Origin: an uncultured bacterium
Lineage (GTDB): Bacteria > Cyanobacteriota > Vampirovibrionia > Gastranaerophilales > Gastranaerophilaceae
Direction: 5' to 3'
Assembly: GCA_902788575.1 (NCBI GenBank)
Contig: CADAKY010000002.1
Span: 1-64,000 of the forward strand
Length of the DNA: 64,000 bases
Positions 20,993 to 30,210 of this stretch are shown in pieces. Position 1 is the first letter of the stretch, and each line of letters starts with the position of its first letter. The notes under the pieces were generated by a model that was given only the letters and a program-made list of their open reading frames with translations, did no database searches and was not told where the DNA came from. The translations under genes were made by a program, and so were the position numbers.

Positions 20993-22621
20993 ATGAATAA
21001 TTTATTAACTATCCGAAATAATTCCTTAAAAACAACAAGCAATGCATCTGTGCTTGTAGAAACTTTGTATTCTCTCGGTACAGATTGCATTTTCGGATAT
21101 CCGGGAGCAGCGGTTTTAAGTATTTATAATGAACTTGCAAAATTTGAAAAAATTAAACATTATCTTGTTCGCCATGAGCAGGCTGCTCTGCATGCGGCTG
21201 AGGGTTATGCAAGGGTAAGTGGAAAAACAGGTGTTGTTCTTGTAACTTCCGGCCCCGGATTCACAAATACAATAACAGGTATCGCTAACGCTTACGCTGA
21301 TCACACCCCCTTAATTGTTCTTGCAGGTGATGTTTCTGCCTCGGGACAAAACGGTAAAGTCTTTCAGAAAGTTGATATTGTATCTCTTACAAAATCTTGC
21401 GCTAAAAAAACATTTATGGTTTCTGCAAAAGATGATATCAAAAAAATACTTCAGGAAGCTCATAAAATAGCTTCATCTGATGTTAAAGGTCCTGTCGTTA
21501 TTGCTCTTCCGAGAAATGTTTTAGAAGCACAATACAGACCGCTTTTTAAAAGAGAAAGAACTGAATACGTGAAGAAACAGGATTATTCAAAAGCGATTCA
21601 AAGTCTAAAAATATTGATAGAAAAATCAAAGCGTCCATTGTTAATAGTCGGAGGCGGAGCAATTAATGCTTCTTCCGAAATTCAAAAATTTGCATTAAAA
21701 GTAAATTGTCCGGTAGTATCTACTCTTATGGGAATAGGAATTTACCCCTCTTCTGATGAAAATTATCTGGGTATGATAGGTATAAATGGCGGATATCTTG
21801 CAAATTCAGCTCTTAATCAGTCGGATTTACTCATATCTATAGGAATGGCTTTTTCTGACCGTTCTACATGTAAGAATTTGAATTTTACAAAGAAAACAAA
21901 AATCGTAAGTATTAATATTGAAGACATTCCGTTTGATATAGAATTGAAAATTAATGCTGATGCAAAATATTTTTTGAGACAATTTTTATCAAAAATTTCT
22001 GATTTTGCGCAGAAGTCAGAATGGCATAATATAGTTGATATTTTGAGGGCAGAGAATATAAAACCGGAAAGCAAATCTGAGTTGATTCATTCTTCTTTTG
22101 TTTTGGAGACACTGTCAAACTTAACTAAAGAATACGAACCTGTTGTTGTTACAGATGTAGGTCAGCATCAAATGCTTACAGCTCAATATTTTAATTTTGA
22201 TAAACCAAGAAAATTTATAACATCAGGTGGTATGGGAACCATGGGATTCGGACTTCCCGCTTCTATCGGTGCTCATATAGCTAATCCAAAGACTATTGTT
22301 CTAAATATAACCGGTGACGGTTCTTTCCAAATGAATCTTCAGGAACTTGCAACATGTAGAGAACATAATATTCCGGTAAAAATAATAATTATGAATAATA
22401 GTTCTCTCGGAATGGTTCGACAGCTTCAGGAAAAAATATACAATACTCAATATCAAGTTCATATGATAAATCCCGATTTTGCAAAAATTGCAGAAGCGTA
22501 TGATTTATTTGCAATAAGCGTTTCTGATAAAAAAGAGCTGGTTCCGGCATTAAAAAATGCATTAGAATATAATGGAACCGCAATAATAGATATAAAAATA
22601 GATCCGGAAGAAAATATATAA
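20993..22621 (+). CDS. ilvB: Acetolactate synthase large subunit
   Basis: Thiamine-diphosphate enzyme joining two pyruvates (or pyruvate and 2-ketobutyrate) in branched-chain amino acid synthesis. The 542 residues show the N-terminal FGYPGAAVLSIYNEL and catalytic-Glu stretch RHEQAALHAAEGYAR, the central domain, and the ThDP/Mg motif GDGSFQMNLQEL. The family sequence MVRQWQ reads MVRQLQ. The ATG at 20993 is chosen over an in-frame TTG 21 bases upstream because TATAAT (20978-20983) overlaps that stretch, suggesting a leaderless mRNA. No ilvN or ilvC is adjacent, so a stand-alone or catabolic role is possible. Confidence 0.88.
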   Translation: MNNLLTIRNNSLKTTSNASVLVETLYSLGTDCIFGYPGAAVLSIYNELAKFEKIKHYLVRHEQAALHAAEGYARVSGKTGVVLVTSGPGFTNTITGIANAYADHTPLIVLAGDVSASGQNGKVFQKVDIVSLTKSCAKKTFMVSAKDDIKKILQEAHKIASSDVKGPVVIALPRNVLEAQYRPLFKRERTEYVKKQDYSKAIQSLKILIEKSKRPLLIVGGGAINASSEIQKFALKVNCPVVSTLMGIGIYPSSDENYLGMIGINGGYLANSALNQSDLLISIGMAFSDRSTCKNLNFTKKTKIVSINIEDIPFDIELKINADAKYFLRQFLSKISDFAQKSEWHNIVDILRAENIKPESKSELIHSSFVLETLSNLTKEYEPVVVTDVGQHQMLTAQYFNFDKPRKFITSGGMGTMGFGLPASIGAHIANPKTIVLNITGDGSFQMNLQELATCREHNIPVKIIIMNNSSLGMVRQLQEKIYNTQYQVHMINPDFAKIAEAYDLFAISVSDKKELVPALKNALEYNGTAIIDIKIDPEENI

Positions 22622-22626
22622 CAAAT

Positions 22627-22656
22627 AAAGCGCACTCAGGTGCGCTTTTATTTTTT
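22627..22656 (+). terminator. Terminator of ilvB
   Basis: Stem AAAGCGCAC/GTGCGCTTT with a TCAG loop, followed by TATTTTTT. Confidence 0.85.
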
Positions 22657-22686
22657 CCTTTTATTCCTTTTCCCTTGTTTCCGCTT

Positions 22687-22875
22687 CTAATCCAGCAGGG
22701 CGTCAAGCAACGCAGCATTTTTGGATGCCATTGTTGTAGATTTTACTCTGCTTTTGTACATGTAACTTCTCAGAGCTTCTCTGATTAATTCTGAACGTGT
22801 TCTGTTTTCGCCTTCTGCTACCTGATCGATTCTGTCCAAAAATTCTTCGGGCATTGAAATTAAAACTCTTGCCAT
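22687..22875 (-). CDS. Ribbon-helix-helix DNA-binding protein
   Basis: A 62-residue CopG/Arc-type regulator: the N-terminal strand ARVLISMPEEFLDRID is followed by helix-turn-helix ENRTRSELIREALRSYM. Such proteins bind DNA as dimers, often side by side on tandem boxes about one helical turn apart. No toxin gene is adjacent, so it is unlikely to be an antitoxin of a linked pair. AGGAGA precedes the ATG. Its promoter carries the tandem TTAAC boxes, so self-regulation through them is an attractive but untested idea. Confidence 0.85.
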   Translation of the reverse strand: MARVLISMPEEFLDRIDQVAEGENRTRSELIREALRSYMYKSRVKSTTMASKNAALLDALLD

Positions 22876-22914
22876 ATATTTCTCCTTTACTATTTAATTA
22901 CGAATGATATCCTG

Positions 22915-22982
22915 TATATATATAAAGTAATCGGAAGAAAAAAAATTGCCTTTTTTTTATAAAATATTAAGAAATGTTAAAA
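22915..22982 (-). promoter_or_regulatory. Shared-design promoter of the RHH gene
   Basis: Minus strand: TTTAACATTT and CTTAATATTT boxes (to 22982), GGCAATTTTT (22941-22950), a 12-base spacer and ACTTTATATATATA (22915-22928). Confidence 0.65.
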
Positions 22983-23052
22983 AATATTTTTTTTTAGCAA
23001 ATAAAATTTTTATGATTGTTAGATTATATATGGGTACCAAAAGGAGAATAAT

Positions 23053-23415
23053 ATGCAAATTAACAGAATAGAAAATCACAATAATACATCTTTCGGAATA
23101 AAAATTTCAAAAGAATTAATAAATGGTGCAAGTAATTTATATTGGGCAACTGAATATAATCAGGGTAAGTTTAATCGATTTTACAGAAAAGCAAAGTTTA
23201 TGGAAGAAAGATTCGGGTTTAATGATTATACAATAATTCCGAAAACAACTTACGAAAATGGTAAAAAAAATAGCAGTTTGTATGCAGTTAAGGATGGTGA
23301 GAGTATTGATGACGGTGTTTTGCTTACAATGAAAGATAATTTCAGAAAAGTATTGGATAAATTTATTCATATTAATGAGTTTGAATTAGCAGCCAAAATT
23401 AAATCAAAGAAGTAA
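23053..23415 (+). CDS. Unknown protein with NTSFG start
   Basis: A 120-residue basic soluble protein of unknown function. It begins MQINRIENHNNTSFGIKIS, a start pattern I associate with lineage-specific proteins of gut Vampirovibrionia; this is recollection, not a search. Middle and C-terminal parts are rich in Lys, Phe and Tyr. AAGGAGA precedes the ATG. The upstream region is shared with the divergent RHH gene and contains a weak, off-spaced version of the GCAA/TATATA promoter. Confidence 0.65.
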   Translation: MQINRIENHNNTSFGIKISKELINGASNLYWATEYNQGKFNRFYRKAKFMEERFGFNDYTIIPKTTYENGKKNSSLYAVKDGESIDDGVLLTMKDNFRKVLDKFIHINEFELAAKIKSKK

Positions 23416-23484
23416 ATACCGGTTCAAAAAAATAGTTTAACAATCCATTTTATAGTATAATTATCTGTGAAATAAGGAGGGTTT

Positions 23485-24324
23485 ATGCTTACAGGACCGT
23501 TTTTGGACAGAAACTGGATGGGTGAGAATAAGGATTATGAATCGGCAAATATTATAATGCTTGGGCTTCCTTTTGACGGTACGGTGTCTTATCGTCCGGG
23601 GTCAAGATTTGCTCCGGAGCAGATTAGACTTGCAAGCTGGGGTTTGGAAGAATATTCGCCTTATTTTGAAAAGCATCTTGAGGATTGTAATTTCCACGAT
23701 GCAGGTGACTTGGAATTTCCACTTGGTAATACTGTTAAATCTCTGGATTTGATTGAAAGAAATGTTGATGAAATTTATAAAGACGGAAAACGCGTTTTGG
23801 GAATCGGCGGCGAACATCTTGTAACATTACCGGAAATCAAAGCTGTTTCAAAATATTACGATAATCTTGCAATAATTCATTTTGATGCGCATACGGATTT
23901 GAGAGAAGAATATTTGGGAGAAGAATTGTCACACTCTGCTGTTATAAGACATGTCGGAAAAATTGTCGGATATGAAAATATCAAACAAATCGGAATTCGC
24001 TCAGGTATGAAAGATGAGTTTGAGCATATGGAAAAATACAATACAAGAGCGTATAAATATGAAGATTTGAATGAATTAAAAGATAAAAATATATTTGTTA
24101 CTGTTGATTTGGATGTTTTAGATACATCTATTATGCCGGGGACAGGAACTCCGGAAGTTGGGGGTTTGACATTTAATGAACTTTTAGGCTGGTTTAAGTA
24201 TATTTCAAAATTTAATATTGTAGGTGCGGATGTTGTAGAGCTTGCTCCTGATTATGATGCAAGCGGTGTATCTACAGCAGTTGCAACAAAAGTTATCAGA
24301 GAATTATTAATGGCAATGAATTAA
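23485..24324 (+). CDS. speB: Agmatinase-family ureohydrolase
   Basis: Manganese enzyme of the arginase/agmatinase/formiminoglutamase family; 279 residues. The metal-binding blocks are GGEHLVT, IIHFDAHTDLRE (DAHTD), VTVDLDVLDTSIMPGTGTPEVGG (DxDxxD) and ADVVELAPDYD. The length and DAHTDLREEYLGEELSHS stretch fit agmatinase, which releases urea from agmatine to give putrescine. GGAGG precedes the ATG. No speA or speE is nearby, so the exact substrate is inferred. It overlaps tag by one base. Confidence 0.88.
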   Translation: MLTGPFLDRNWMGENKDYESANIIMLGLPFDGTVSYRPGSRFAPEQIRLASWGLEEYSPYFEKHLEDCNFHDAGDLEFPLGNTVKSLDLIERNVDEIYKDGKRVLGIGGEHLVTLPEIKAVSKYYDNLAIIHFDAHTDLREEYLGEELSHSAVIRHVGKIVGYENIKQIGIRSGMKDEFEHMEKYNTRAYKYEDLNELKDKNIFVTVDLDVLDTSIMPGTGTPEVGGLTFNELLGWFKYISKFNIVGADVVELAPDYDASGVSTAVATKVIRELLMAMN

Positions 24325-24875
24325 TGAAAAAAAGATGTATTTGGGTTGATGAGAATAATCCTGTTTATGTAAAATACCATGATGAAGAGTGGGGTGTTCC
24401 GAAATATGACGACGGTGAATTGTTTGAACTTCTTATACTGGAGGGTTTTCAGGCAGGGTTGTCATGGGTTACCGTTCTCAAAAAACGTGATGCATTCAGA
24501 AAAGCATTTGATAATTTTGACGTTCAAAAAGTGGCAGGTTATACCTCGGAAAAGGTTGAAGAACTTCTGAAAAACGAAGGAATAATAAGAAGCAAAAACA
24601 AAATTGAATCTGCAATAAAGAATGCAAAAATATTTATTGAAATTCAGAAAGAATTTGGAAGTTTTTCAAATTATATCTGGGGTTTTACTGATGGCAAAAT
24701 TATCAAAAATAAAGACAATAAATTTGCCGTTTCAACTCCGCTTTCAGACAAAATCTCTAAAGATTTAAAAAAGCGCGGAATGAAATATACAGGAAGCGTT
24801 ATAATATATTCATACCTTCAGGCTATCGGGGTCGTAAATGACCATGAAACAAGCTGCTGCAGATATAATAAATAA
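24324..24875 (+). CDS. tag: DNA-3-methyladenine glycosylase I
   Basis: Base-excision repair glycosylase that removes 3-methyladenine from alkylated DNA. The 183 residues match the family in order: RCIWVDENNPVYVKYHDEEWG (zinc ligands and substrate pocket), LFELLILEGFQAGLSWVTVLKKR, and the C-terminal zinc site VNDHETSCCRY. Its ATG overlaps the speB stop codon, so it is translated in coupling, though the two functions are unrelated. Confidence 0.94.
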   Translation: MKKRCIWVDENNPVYVKYHDEEWGVPKYDDGELFELLILEGFQAGLSWVTVLKKRDAFRKAFDNFDVQKVAGYTSEKVEELLKNEGIIRSKNKIESAIKNAKIFIEIQKEFGSFSNYIWGFTDGKIIKNKDNKFAVSTPLSDKISKDLKKRGMKYTGSVIIYSYLQAIGVVNDHETSCCRYNK

Positions 24876-24889
24876 GAAATCACAATATT

Positions 24890-26008
24890 TTATTTCACTA
24901 TACTTTTAACCATATTTGCAATTTCTTGTGCTGCATCAAATTTTGCAAGATTTGATGAATTTTGTTTTAAATAATTCATTTTTATAGGGTTATCAATAAG
25001 CTCGTTCAGTGTTTCTCTGAGTTTGTTTGGCTCCAATTCAGAATCTTCTATATAAATACAGGCGCCTGCATCAAGCATTGATTTTGCATTTACTCTTTGG
25101 TGATTTGCGGCTGCATACGGATATGGAACAAGAATCGGTGCAACTTCGGATGCACAAATTTCGGATAAACTCAATGAACCTGCTCTCGAAATTACTATAT
25201 CACCGGCTTTAAGAACTGATACCATATTGTCAAAATAAGGTCTTATCAAAAGATTTTTGTCTTGTTCGTATGCCGGATAAAACTGTTTTAAACGGTTAAT
25301 TACATCATTATAATTTTTTTTACCGGTTTGAAAAATTATTTGAATATTTTTCTCTACAGAAAATTCTTTCAGTAATTCAACAGTTGTATTATTAATGGAT
25401 TTTGCGCCCTGTGAACCTCCAAATACACAAAGTGTGAGCTTATCTTCCAAACCCAGTTCTTCTCTTGCGGCGGTTTTTGTTATTGTTTTAAACGTTTCGC
25501 GTATCGGATTTCCTGTTACTACAGTTTTTTTATTCGAAATAAATCTTTTTGCTTTTTCAAAAGCCAAGGAAACATATTTCGCCCGTTTTGAAAGTTTTCT
25601 TGTTACAAGCCCAGGCATTGCATCGCAATCGTGCATCATATAAGGGGTTTTTGTTATTATGCAGGCAAATATCATTGGAGCTGAAACATAACCGCCTGTT
25701 GCAAAAACTGCATCCGGTTTATATTTTTTTATATATCTTACGGAACGCATTATTGCTTTAATAAGTTTAAATCCCCATATAAAAAATTTTATATTAAGCC
25801 CTCTTGGCATACCTTTTACACTTACGTGCAAAAACTTATATCCTTTTTTTGTTGCAAGCTCGTATTCCATATTGCGCTTGTTTCCTATGTAGTAAACCTT
25901 TGCTCCGTCTTTTGCTAATTCATCCGCTACTGCCAGTGCCGGGTAAATGTGTCCTCCTGTACCTCCTCCGGTAACAAAGAACTTGCTATTACATATTTCT
26001 GCCAACAT
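24890..26008 (-). CDS. murG: UDP-GlcNAc lipid II synthase MurG
   Basis: Peripheral membrane glycosyltransferase that adds GlcNAc to lipid I to make lipid II. The 372 residues show the N-terminal glycine loop FFVTGGGTGGHIYPALAVA, the second FGGSQGAKSIN and the donor-binding ISRAGSLSLSEICASEVAPILVPYPYAAANHQ. It is last in the minus-strand run rfbB-rfbD-rfbA-murD-ftsW-murG and overlaps ftsW by 20 bases; GGAAGATTCGG lies before the ATG. Confidence 0.96.
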   Translation of the reverse strand: MLAEICNSKFFVTGGGTGGHIYPALAVADELAKDGAKVYYIGNKRNMEYELATKKGYKFLHVSVKGMPRGLNIKFFIWGFKLIKAIMRSVRYIKKYKPDAVFATGGYVSAPMIFACIITKTPYMMHDCDAMPGLVTRKLSKRAKYVSLAFEKAKRFISNKKTVVTGNPIRETFKTITKTAAREELGLEDKLTLCVFGGSQGAKSINNTTVELLKEFSVEKNIQIIFQTGKKNYNDVINRLKQFYPAYEQDKNLLIRPYFDNMVSVLKAGDIVISRAGSLSLSEICASEVAPILVPYPYAAANHQRVNAKSMLDAGACIYIEDSELEPNKLRETLNELIDNPIKMNYLKQNSSNLAKFDAAQEIANMVKSIVK

Positions 26009-27131
26009 TTCCGAATCTTCCTCTTCTTACATTATCTTTCGATATATTTAATAAAATTCCAACCATCCATAATGATACCATAACCGAAGAACCTCCGTAA
26101 CTGATAAATGGCATTGGTACCCCTGTTGCGGGAACAAAAGAGCTTGCTACCCACATGTTTAAGAATCCCTGAAAACAAATGGAAAATGTTAATCCCAATG
26201 CAAGCAGTTTTCCGTACATATCCTGACATTTCATTGCAATAACAAATCCTCTTTGCAGAATTGTCCAGAATAAACATATAATAAGAAGGCATCCTATAAA
26301 CCCGTGTTCTTCTCCTATGACTGCATAAATAAAGTCAGTATGTGCTTCCGGCAGCCATGCCAGTTTTTGTTTTGAGCTTCCGTATCCTACTCCGTATAAC
26401 CCTCCGGAAGCAAAAGCTACCAGAGATTGAATTATATTATAACCGGCACCCAAAGGATCAGCCTCCGGATGAAGCCATGTTGTAATTCTTGATGATTGAT
26501 ACCCTTTCAATCCCTTGAATACCAGCAAAGGTATAAAGCAGACTCCGCTCCAAAATATTAATTGAAAAGAACCGCCGGCACATATATAAATAGCAACAGA
26601 TGTAGCCAAAAGTAAAATTACCATACTTAAATTCGGCTGAGTAAAAATTAAAGCAATCATAATAAGTATAGGAATAAACGCAGTTACGATTTTGTTGTTA
26701 TCCATGATAACTGTGTCTTTTGAAAATACTGCCGCCAAAAGTAATGCTACAGCCGGTTTTGCAAATTCAGAAGGCTGAAGACTTAAAGGACCTATATTAA
26801 GCCATCTTTGTGCACCGTTTACGGTTGTTCCTGCTATTTTGACCATAATAAGCATTATGATTACAAAAATTGCATACGGAAGAGTGACTCCTATTAGTTT
26901 TTTATAATGATAATTAGAAAGGAATTTTAACCCCAGAAAACCGATAATGACTCCTGCTGTTTGCATAAAAAGAAATCTTAACGGGTTAAGTCCCATTTCA
27001 ACACACTTGGGAGCACTCGCGGAAAATATTGCCATAAGCCCTATAACTACAAGAAAAATTACCGCTATTAACAGCGGGCGGTCTGACTGCATATTTTGTG
27101 TACTTATATTCTGATTATTTGGATAAGACAT
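25989..27131 (-). CDS. ftsW: Septal peptidoglycan polymerase FtsW
   Basis: SEDS-family membrane glycosyltransferase of the division septum; about ten membrane segments. Signature stretches are PLSLQPSEFAKPAVAL and GLYGVGYGSSKQKLAWLPEAHTDFIYAVIGEE. It is called FtsW rather than RodA because it lies between murD and murG. The ATG at 27131 (MSYPNNQ) gives 380 residues and a 17-base overlap with murD; an upstream in-frame start at 27212 would add 27 residues encoded entirely within murD and lacks family similarity. Confidence 0.93.
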   Translation of the reverse strand: MSYPNNQNISTQNMQSDRPLLIAVIFLVVIGLMAIFSASAPKCVEMGLNPLRFLFMQTAGVIIGFLGLKFLSNYHYKKLIGVTLPYAIFVIIMLIMVKIAGTTVNGAQRWLNIGPLSLQPSEFAKPAVALLLAAVFSKDTVIMDNNKIVTAFIPILIMIALIFTQPNLSMVILLLATSVAIYICAGGSFQLIFWSGVCFIPLLVFKGLKGYQSSRITTWLHPEADPLGAGYNIIQSLVAFASGGLYGVGYGSSKQKLAWLPEAHTDFIYAVIGEEHGFIGCLLIICLFWTILQRGFVIAMKCQDMYGKLLALGLTFSICFQGFLNMWVASSFVPATGVPMPFISYGGSSVMVSLWMVGILLNISKDNVRRGRFGNVGRNM

Positions 27132-28422
27132 ACTCTTTAAACACGTCTCCTCTGTGTTCATAACTCTTGAACATATCGAAACTTGCACACGCAGGTGAAA
27201 GCAGTACCACATCAGGTTTTAAACTTATCGCCTTATCTATTGCAGATTCCATTGTCCCCTCTTTTATTATATTATCAAATCCGTTTTTTTTCAGATTTTG
27301 TTCAAATCGTTCTGTAGCTTCTCCGATAAGTAAAACTGTGTGAATATGTTTGTTTATTGATTCGCACATTTGTGTTAAATCTGTATTTTTATCTCTCCCT
27401 CCGAGAATCAAAGCTACATCAACATTATTAAAAGAATCGATTGCTACAATTGAAGCTTCAGGGTTTGTTGCCTTAGAATCGTTGTAGAATGTAATTCCGT
27501 CCATTTCACGAACTTTTTCAAGTCTGTGTTCCGGCGCACGAAATGACATAATACGTTCTCGGATGTCTTCGTTTTTCATACCCAAAAGTTTTGCAACTGC
27601 AATTCCGCACATTATGTTTTGATAATTATGATGTCCTAAAAGAGGACATTCCGTAAGTTTTATTATTTCTTCATTTCTAAAATATATTGCGCCATCTTTT
27701 ATTCCGCAATCTTTTTCATCATCAAACATAACAATTTTGCCGCCGGATTTTTTTGCAAAATCTTTTAATCTGGGGTCTTTTGCATTGAGTATTGAATACT
27801 CCGGAGATTGTGAACCGGTAAACAATTTTGCTTTTGCTTTAAAATAATTTTCCAAACCTCCATGCCAGTCAATGTGGTCCGGTGTGAAATTTGTCCAGCA
27901 GGCAATTTTTGCTTTAAACTTGTTTGTCATCTGCGCTTGATAGGAACTAACTTCGCATACAAGAAAATCATGTTTTTCGTCAATTAAAGAAGTAGGCGGG
28001 ACGCCTATATTACCGCAATAAGGCGCAGAAAAATTTTTGCTTAAAATATGCGAAACGAGCGCGGTTGTTGTAGTTTTCCCATTTGTTCCCGTAATAACAA
28101 TAAACGGAATATCCGTATTTTGATAAGCAAATTCAATTTCTGAAATTATCGGAATATTTTTTGCGTTAAGTTTTTGGAATATTTCGGATTTAGGAGGAAT
28201 ACCGGGACTTGTGATTGCAAAATCAGTTCCCTCAATAAAATTGTTAGTATGACCGTTTGTTTCTATATGTATACCTTGCGCTTTAAGCTCGTCAATTTGA
28301 TTTAAAAACTCTTCTCTCGGGGTTTTTCCTTCGGTTATATAAACGTCATACCCTCTTTTTTTTGCCCCAATAGCCGCTGCAATACCGCTTTTGGACAAGC
28401 CCAATACCAAAACTTTTGCCAT
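27115..28422 (-). CDS. murD: UDP-MurNAc-L-alanine:D-glutamate ligase
   Basis: Cytoplasmic ligase that adds D-glutamate to the peptidoglycan precursor. The 435 residues have an N-terminal Rossmann-like domain (VLVLGLSKSGIAAA), the ATP loop ITGTNGKTTTTALV, the central NFTPDHIDWHGGLENYFKAK and the C-terminal NDSKATNPEAS and LILGGRDKNTD stretches. GGAGAG precedes the ATG. It overlaps ftsW. Confidence 0.96.
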   Translation of the reverse strand: MAKVLVLGLSKSGIAAAIGAKKRGYDVYITEGKTPREEFLNQIDELKAQGIHIETNGHTNNFIEGTDFAITSPGIPPKSEIFQKLNAKNIPIISEIEFAYQNTDIPFIVITGTNGKTTTTALVSHILSKNFSAPYCGNIGVPPTSLIDEKHDFLVCEVSSYQAQMTNKFKAKIACWTNFTPDHIDWHGGLENYFKAKAKLFTGSQSPEYSILNAKDPRLKDFAKKSGGKIVMFDDEKDCGIKDGAIYFRNEEIIKLTECPLLGHHNYQNIMCGIAVAKLLGMKNEDIRERIMSFRAPEHRLEKVREMDGITFYNDSKATNPEASIVAIDSFNNVDVALILGGRDKNTDLTQMCESINKHIHTVLLIGEATERFEQNLKKNGFDNIIKEGTMESAIDKAISLKPDVVLLSPACASFDMFKSYEHRGDVFKEYVLSK

Positions 28423-28470
28423 TTTATAATCTCTCCATGTCTAAGTTATATTTTACTTCAAACATATAAA

Positions 28471-29337
28471 TTAATTAACTCTTTTGACATAGGAAAAATA
28501 TTCATTATTTTTAAATTGTTCTGCTCTTTTTTTTATGCTGTCTTTCGAAAGAAATCCCATCCTAAAAGCAACTTCTTCCAAACATGCAATTTTAATTCCC
28601 TGATTTTCTTCAATAGTTTGAACGTATTGTCCTGCTTTCAAGAGTGAATTGTGAGTTCCCGTATCGAGCCATGCAAAACCTCTACCCAAAACTTCTGTAT
28701 AAAGTTTTCCTTTTTCAAGATAAACTGTATTCAAGTCTGTAATTTCTAATTCTCCTCTTGCTGAAGGTTTGAGGTTTTTAGCGTATTCAATAACTTTATT
28801 ATCATAAAAATACAGACCGGTCACCGCATAATTAGATTTTGGATGAGAAGGTTTTTCTTCCAGTGAAAGTGCTTTACCGTTTTTATCAAATTCAACAACA
28901 CCGAATCTTTCAGGGTCTTTAACCGAATATCCGAAGATTGTTGCTTCACCCTTTTGGGTTCTTTCTCCCGCTTCTCTTAATGATTTGGAGAAACCTGCAC
29001 CATAAAAAATATTATCACCCAGAATCATTGCAACTGAATCATTTCCAATAAATTCTTCCCCCAATATAAAAGCCTGAGCAAGTCCATCAGGGCTTGGTTG
29101 AACTTTGTATGAAAATTTTACACCAAATTGCGAACCGTCTCCAAGTAATTTTTCAAAATTCGGTAAGTCATGGGGTGTGGAAATTATTAAAATATCTTTA
29201 ATTCCCGCAAGCATAAGAACTGATATCGGATAGTAAACCATCGGCTTATCGTATACCGGTAAAAGCTGTTTTGAAACAACCATTGTGCTTGGGTATAATC
29301 TTGTTCCGCTTCCTCCTGCTAAAACAATTCCTTTCAT
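28471..29337 (-). CDS. rfbA: Glucose-1-phosphate thymidylyltransferase
   Basis: Makes dTDP-glucose, the first step to dTDP-L-rhamnose. At 288 residues it is family length and begins with the nucleotide-binding signature [16 protein letters not shown], followed by [41 protein letters not shown] and [13 protein letters not shown]. It lies downstream of rfbB and rfbD, and the wall-synthesis genes follow 48 bases later on the same strand. Confidence 0.95.
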   Translation of the reverse strand: MKGIVLAGGSGTRLYPSTMVVSKQLLPVYDKPMVYYPISVLMLAGIKDILIISTPHDLPNFEKLLGDGSQFGVKFSYKVQPSPDGLAQAFILGEEFIGNDSVAMILGDNIFYGAGFSKSLREAGERTQKGEATIFGYSVKDPERFGVVEFDKNGKALSLEEKPSHPKSNYAVTGLYFYDNKVIEYAKNLKPSARGELEITDLNTVYLEKGKLYTEVLGRGFAWLDTGTHNSLLKAGQYVQTIEENQGIKIACLEEVAFRMGFLSKDSIKKRAEQFKNNEYFSYVKRVN

Positions 29338-29385
29338 AACATCCTTTCTTTAACCGGTCAGAGATTTTCTGAAACCGTTAAGTTT

Positions 29386-30210
29386 TTATAAATTTCTAAG
29401 TTCTAAATAATCTTTTAGTGCAGCTTTCCAGTTTCTGCATATACCGGCATTATTCATAACGCTGTATGCCGGACGTTTTGCCGGACGTGGAAATTCTTCT
29501 GTTGTACATGGTTTCAGATTTACATTTATACCGGACTTTTCAAATATTTCTTTTGCAAAACCGTACCAGCTTGTTTGTCCGCTTCCGCATGTGTGGAAAG
29601 TCCCGAATTTACCATTTCTTAATATTTTGACTATTGCGTTTGCAAGTTCTATTGTCCAAGTCGGGCATCCTACTTGGTCATCAACAACTTTTAATTCCGG
29701 TTTGTCCGCAAGAGAAATCATTGTTTCTACAAAATTTTTCCCGTGAATTCCATAGAGCCAGCTTGTTCTGCATATATAATATTTTTGCAGATTTTTTCTT
29801 ACAGCCTCTTCACCTTCCCATTTTGTTTTACCGTATATACCAAGCGGATTTGTTTTGTCATTAGGTTTGTATGGTTCGTTTCCGTCTCCGCCAAAAACAT
29901 AATCTGTTGATATGTAAACCATCTGTGCATCAATTTTTGCGCAGGCTTTTGCAATATTTTCAGTCCCTTTTGCGTTAATAAGTCTTGCTGTTTTTTCATC
30001 TTCTTCAGCTTTATCAACGTTTGTATATGCTGCACAATGAATTACAATATCCGGTTTTTCTTTCTCAAAAACATCTTTTATATTTTCAGGATTGGTGATA
30101 TCAAGGTTATTTATATCAGTTTCTATGACATCATATCCTTCATCCTCGAGTATTGGGCATAAGTCTTGCCCTAACATTCCGTTTGCACCTGTCACAAGAA
30201 CCTTTGCCAT
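29386..30210 (-). CDS. rfbD: dTDP-4-dehydrorhamnose reductase
   Basis: NADPH-dependent last step of dTDP-L-rhamnose synthesis. The 274 residues show the Rossmann loop VTGANGMLGQDL, the YISTDYVFGGDGNEPY stretch and the catalytic YGKTKWEGE (YxxxK). It overlaps rfbB by one base (TAATG). rfbC, the 3,5-epimerase, is not in this cluster. Confidence 0.94.
   Translation of the reverse strand: MAKVLVTGANGMLGQDLCPILEDEGYDVIETDINNLDITNPENIKDVFEKEKPDIVIHCAAYTNVDKAEEDEKTARLINAKGTENIAKACAKIDAQMVYISTDYVFGGDGNEPYKPNDKTNPLGIYGKTKWEGEEAVRKNLQKYYICRTSWLYGIHGKNFVETMISLADKPELKVVDDQVGCPTWTIELANAIVKILRNGKFGTFHTCGSGQTSWYGFAKEIFEKSGINVNLKPCTTEEFPRPAKRPAYSVMNNAGICRNWKAALKDYLELRNL

Noticed and set aside
22990-23040. 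Shared-design promoter on the plus strand before the 23053 gene
   Set aside because: GCAA and TATATA are present but the spacing is off by about three bases and the upstream boxes are poor, so it was not counted as a copy.
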